Assembly: GCA_020845495.1 (NCBI GenBank)
Contig: JADLFM010000046.1
Span: forward strand, 1 to 64,000
Reading direction: 5' to 3'
Source of the DNA: Chloroflexota bacterium
GTDB taxonomy: Bacteria; Chloroflexota; UBA6077; JACCZL01
Length of the DNA stretch: 64,000 bases
The position numbers were made by a program, and so were the translations under genes. The notes below the pieces were generated by a model. The model saw nothing but the letters and a program-made list of their open reading frames with translations. It made no database searches and was not told the origin of the DNA. Positions 62,326-64,000 of this stretch are shown one piece after another. Within the stretch, counting starts at the first letter, position 1, and each line of letters starts with the position of its first letter.

Positions 62326-63759
62326 TCACGGCTTCGTCCAGGTCGTGCGCATGATGGCGAGTTTCTCGTCGCTCAGGTAGCCGTAGCGCTGCACCCAGCA
62401 GCCCGCCGCATCGCTCGCGAGGACCGCTTCCAGCACCCGGCCGAATTCGGCTGCCGGGCGGTAGCTATGGACGTAGGCGAGGCACGTCCCGCTCGGACCC
62501 GTCATGGCGACCGCCTGATTCATCTTGCGGGTCAACGCGCTGGGCGCGATCGGGTGCGGCTCGTCGGGCCGGGGCATGCCATACTCGGCGAGGCTCCGAC
62601 GGTGCTCGGCGGCCGGGGGTGGAACGTCGAGCGCGGCCTGGACCGCCCGGAGGACGGCGCCCTCGTCCAGGCCCGAATTCCAGGCCAGCAACGTCCCAGC
62701 CCACCAGTTGGCGATCATCGGCCAATGGAAGGTGAACAGCTTGCAGCGGGTCTGCTGGACGACTTCACTGACCTTGCCATAGTCCAGGCCGGTGATCGAG
62801 CACCAGGGCGGCGGGAAGCCGTTCAGCCCGAGCGCCACTCGCGCCGCGCCGGCCTCGTCCATGACGGCCCGAAGGTCGATCGCCGCATCGCGAACGGACA
62901 CGGCCTTGAACCGCAGCAGTTCGGCGACGCCGGGATAGTCGAGCAGACCCCCGAGCACGAGGAACGGCCAGTCGGCCGCATCGGTCACGCGGGCCACGTC
63001 TCGGGGCCGCAGCCGATGGAGCCGGTCCCACAGGGCGCGGGTATCCCGAACGATCCGATCCCAGTCGTAGCCGAGACGCCGCGCGGTAGCCTGGCAGTGC
63101 TCGCAGAAGCAGGTGAAGCAGTCTTCGAGGAAGTAGCAGGTGTACTCTGCCCAGTCCAGGAAGATGCCGTCCACGTCCGAGTAGTGGCGAAGCGCCTCGC
63201 GCATGCGCGCTCGGCCAAGTGCGCGGACGCGAGGATTGTTCGGGCAGCCGTGGCCGGCCACGACCCGCTCGCCGATGGCGCCGTCGATCCGGCGCGGGCG
63301 GTCGGCCGTCACGCCCGCGCCGTGCCCGCTGCCGATCGACTGACCGCCCGGCGCGCCCGGCAGGGTGTACGGGCTGATCTGGATTTCGACCGACAGTCCG
63401 CGCGTCCGTGCCCCATCGATGATGCTTCGGACGACATCAGTCCGTAGCTCCGGTGGCGCGAGCGGCGGCGGGGCATAGGCCACATCTGCCCAGATGGCCG
63501 GGTCAGGCTCATGTGGGGAGTAGCCGCGCATCCAGAGCTCGCGCTGGCCCCAGAGCGGCCGGTCCAGCAATCGGACCGCGCCGGCCACGTCGAGCGGCGG
63601 TTCGCGCGAGCCCTGGCCAGTTGAGGCCGGGACGTACACCCCGAGCGTCGGCGAGATGGCGGTCGCTCCCGCCCTGACGATGTTGTCGAGAACCCGGTCC
63701 AGACCTTCATCCTGGACCTCGGCGGGCGTGAGGACGACGCCAAGCTGACGCTCGTTCAT
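62326..63759 (-). CDS. Putative TIM-barrel glycosidase-like protein (GHL6-like) with Cys-rich motif
   Basis: This 477-residue protein resembles hypothetical glycosyl hydrolase families: a start such as VLDNIVRAGATAISPTL, a mid-barrel segment VDGIFLDWAEYTCYF with a candidate Asp/Glu, and LGLNGFPPPW later on. Directly after the barrel motif comes ECxxC-type sequence DCFTCFCEHCQA, four Cys and a His that could bind a metal. Such CxxC segments occur in GHL6-like proteins. No signal peptide is present. ATG 63759 has AGGGAG 6 bases upstream; ATG 63783 lies in a DNA repeat. The function is unproven. Confidence 0.7.
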   Translation of the reverse strand: MNERQLGVVLTPAEVQDEGLDRVLDNIVRAGATAISPTLGVYVPASTGQGSREPPLDVAGAVRLLDRPLWGQRELWMRGYSPHEPDPAIWADVAYAPPPLAPPELRTDVVRSIIDGARTRGLSVEIQISPYTLPGAPGGQSIGSGHGAGVTADRPRRIDGAIGERVVAGHGCPNNPRVRALGRARMREALRHYSDVDGIFLDWAEYTCYFLEDCFTCFCEHCQATARRLGYDWDRIVRDTRALWDRLHRLRPRDVARVTDAADWPFLVLGGLLDYPGVAELLRFKAVSVRDAAIDLRAVMDEAGAARVALGLNGFPPPWCSITGLDYGKVSEVVQQTRCKLFTFHWPMIANWWAGTLLAWNSGLDEGAVLRAVQAALDVPPPAAEHRRSLAEYGMPRPDEPHPIAPSALTRKMNQAVAMTGPSGTCLAYVHSYRPAAEFGRVLEAVLASDAAGCWVQRYGYLSDEKLAIMRTTWTKP

Positions 63760-63770
63760 CCAGGCTCCCT

Positions 63771-63795
63771 CAGCACTCAGCACTCAGCACTCAGC
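63771..63795. repeat. CAGCACT tandem repeat
   Basis: Three perfect 7-base CAGCACT units plus a partial fourth lie just upstream of the start of the glycosidase-like gene, next to its ribosome binding site. Confidence 0.85.
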
Positions 63796-64000
63796 GAAAT
63801 GGTGGCGATGCTCGCCCAGACCTCCGGGCGGCCGGGGTGGCGAGCCGACTGGATGGTACCCCCACCGCACCTGGAAGGGGCGAGCGCCGCCTCGGGGCGC
63901 GAATGGTGAGCCGGAAGGGAGCCCACGAGAAGGAGCGCGTCGGCTGGCATCGCGCCATGCTTGACAGTCGTGCCGGCCAGCACCATAGTGAGGCAGTCGC

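Noticed and set aside
60594..62354. 586-codon plus-strand frame opposite korA
   Set aside because: korA has full family motifs. The antisense frame shows none and is explained by high GC at third positions.

Overview
The window is about 64 kb of GC-rich chromosomal DNA with tightly packed bacterial genes. I read it as a Chloroflexota (Thermomicrobia-like) genome, with moderate confidence. The evidence is gene content: a caa3-type oxidase with fused subunits I and III, a cytochrome b fused to cytochrome c, a two-subunit 2-oxoacid:ferredoxin oxidoreductase, an LLM/F420-type oxidoreductase, a Cds1-like cysteine desulfhydrase, stand-alone sugar and peptide ABC systems without ATPases, and VYAQRY-type surface repeats. 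A GC-rich actinobacterium is the main alternative. I found no rRNA, tRNA, CRISPR array, transposase or phage module.

Layout. 0.4-6.1 kb: a secreted glycosidase-like protein, a P-type cation ATPase and a decayed surface-protein gene. 6.1-12.0 kb: a complete minus-strand respiratory operon (COX2-cytochrome c, COX1+3, small subunit IV-like protein, Rieske, cytochrome b-cytochrome c) linking quinol oxidation to O2 reduction. 12.4-13.4 kb: a DUF4432 aldose-epimerase-like protein. 13.5-22.2 kb: peptide-type ABC permeases and binding protein, a crotonase-fold protein lacking both catalytic glutamates, a double-domain CaiB/BaiF CoA transferase with palindromic DNA in its linker, and a divergent HTH regulator. 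22.4-33.3 kb: a sugar utilisation locus (IclR regulator, sugar-binding lipoprotein, two permeases, two FAD oxidoreductases, uronate-dehydrogenase-like reductase), then an unknown 103-residue protein and an ornithine-cyclodeaminase-family protein.

33.5-45.2 kb: an alpha/beta hydrolase, an ABC-F ATPase, a Bacillus-type uricase, an APH-fold kinase, a secreted subtilase, a USP-CBS protein and a Glu/Leu dehydrogenase. 45.8-51.9 kb: dihydropyrimidinase, Cds1-like desulfhydrase, sulfatase and a DUF433/PIN-like pair. 51.9-63.8 kb: a signal-less periplasmic-binding-fold protein, a solitary molybdenum hydroxylase large subunit divergent from a Rieske-helical protein, an LLM oxidoreductase, a CBS-rubredoxin-like protein, KorAB and a second glycosidase-like protein.

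The overall picture is an aerobic organoheterotroph scavenging sugars or sugar acids, peptides, purines/pyrimidines and sulfate esters. The most unusual items are: a shared C-terminal domain in two exported proteins and one pseudogene; hairpin DNA inside a coding linker; tandem mini-cistrons at a permease start; the paired FAD oxidoreductases; and the Rieske-helical protein. Starts were reassigned in many genes from Shine-Dalgarno spacing and family alignment, and these are noted per entry.
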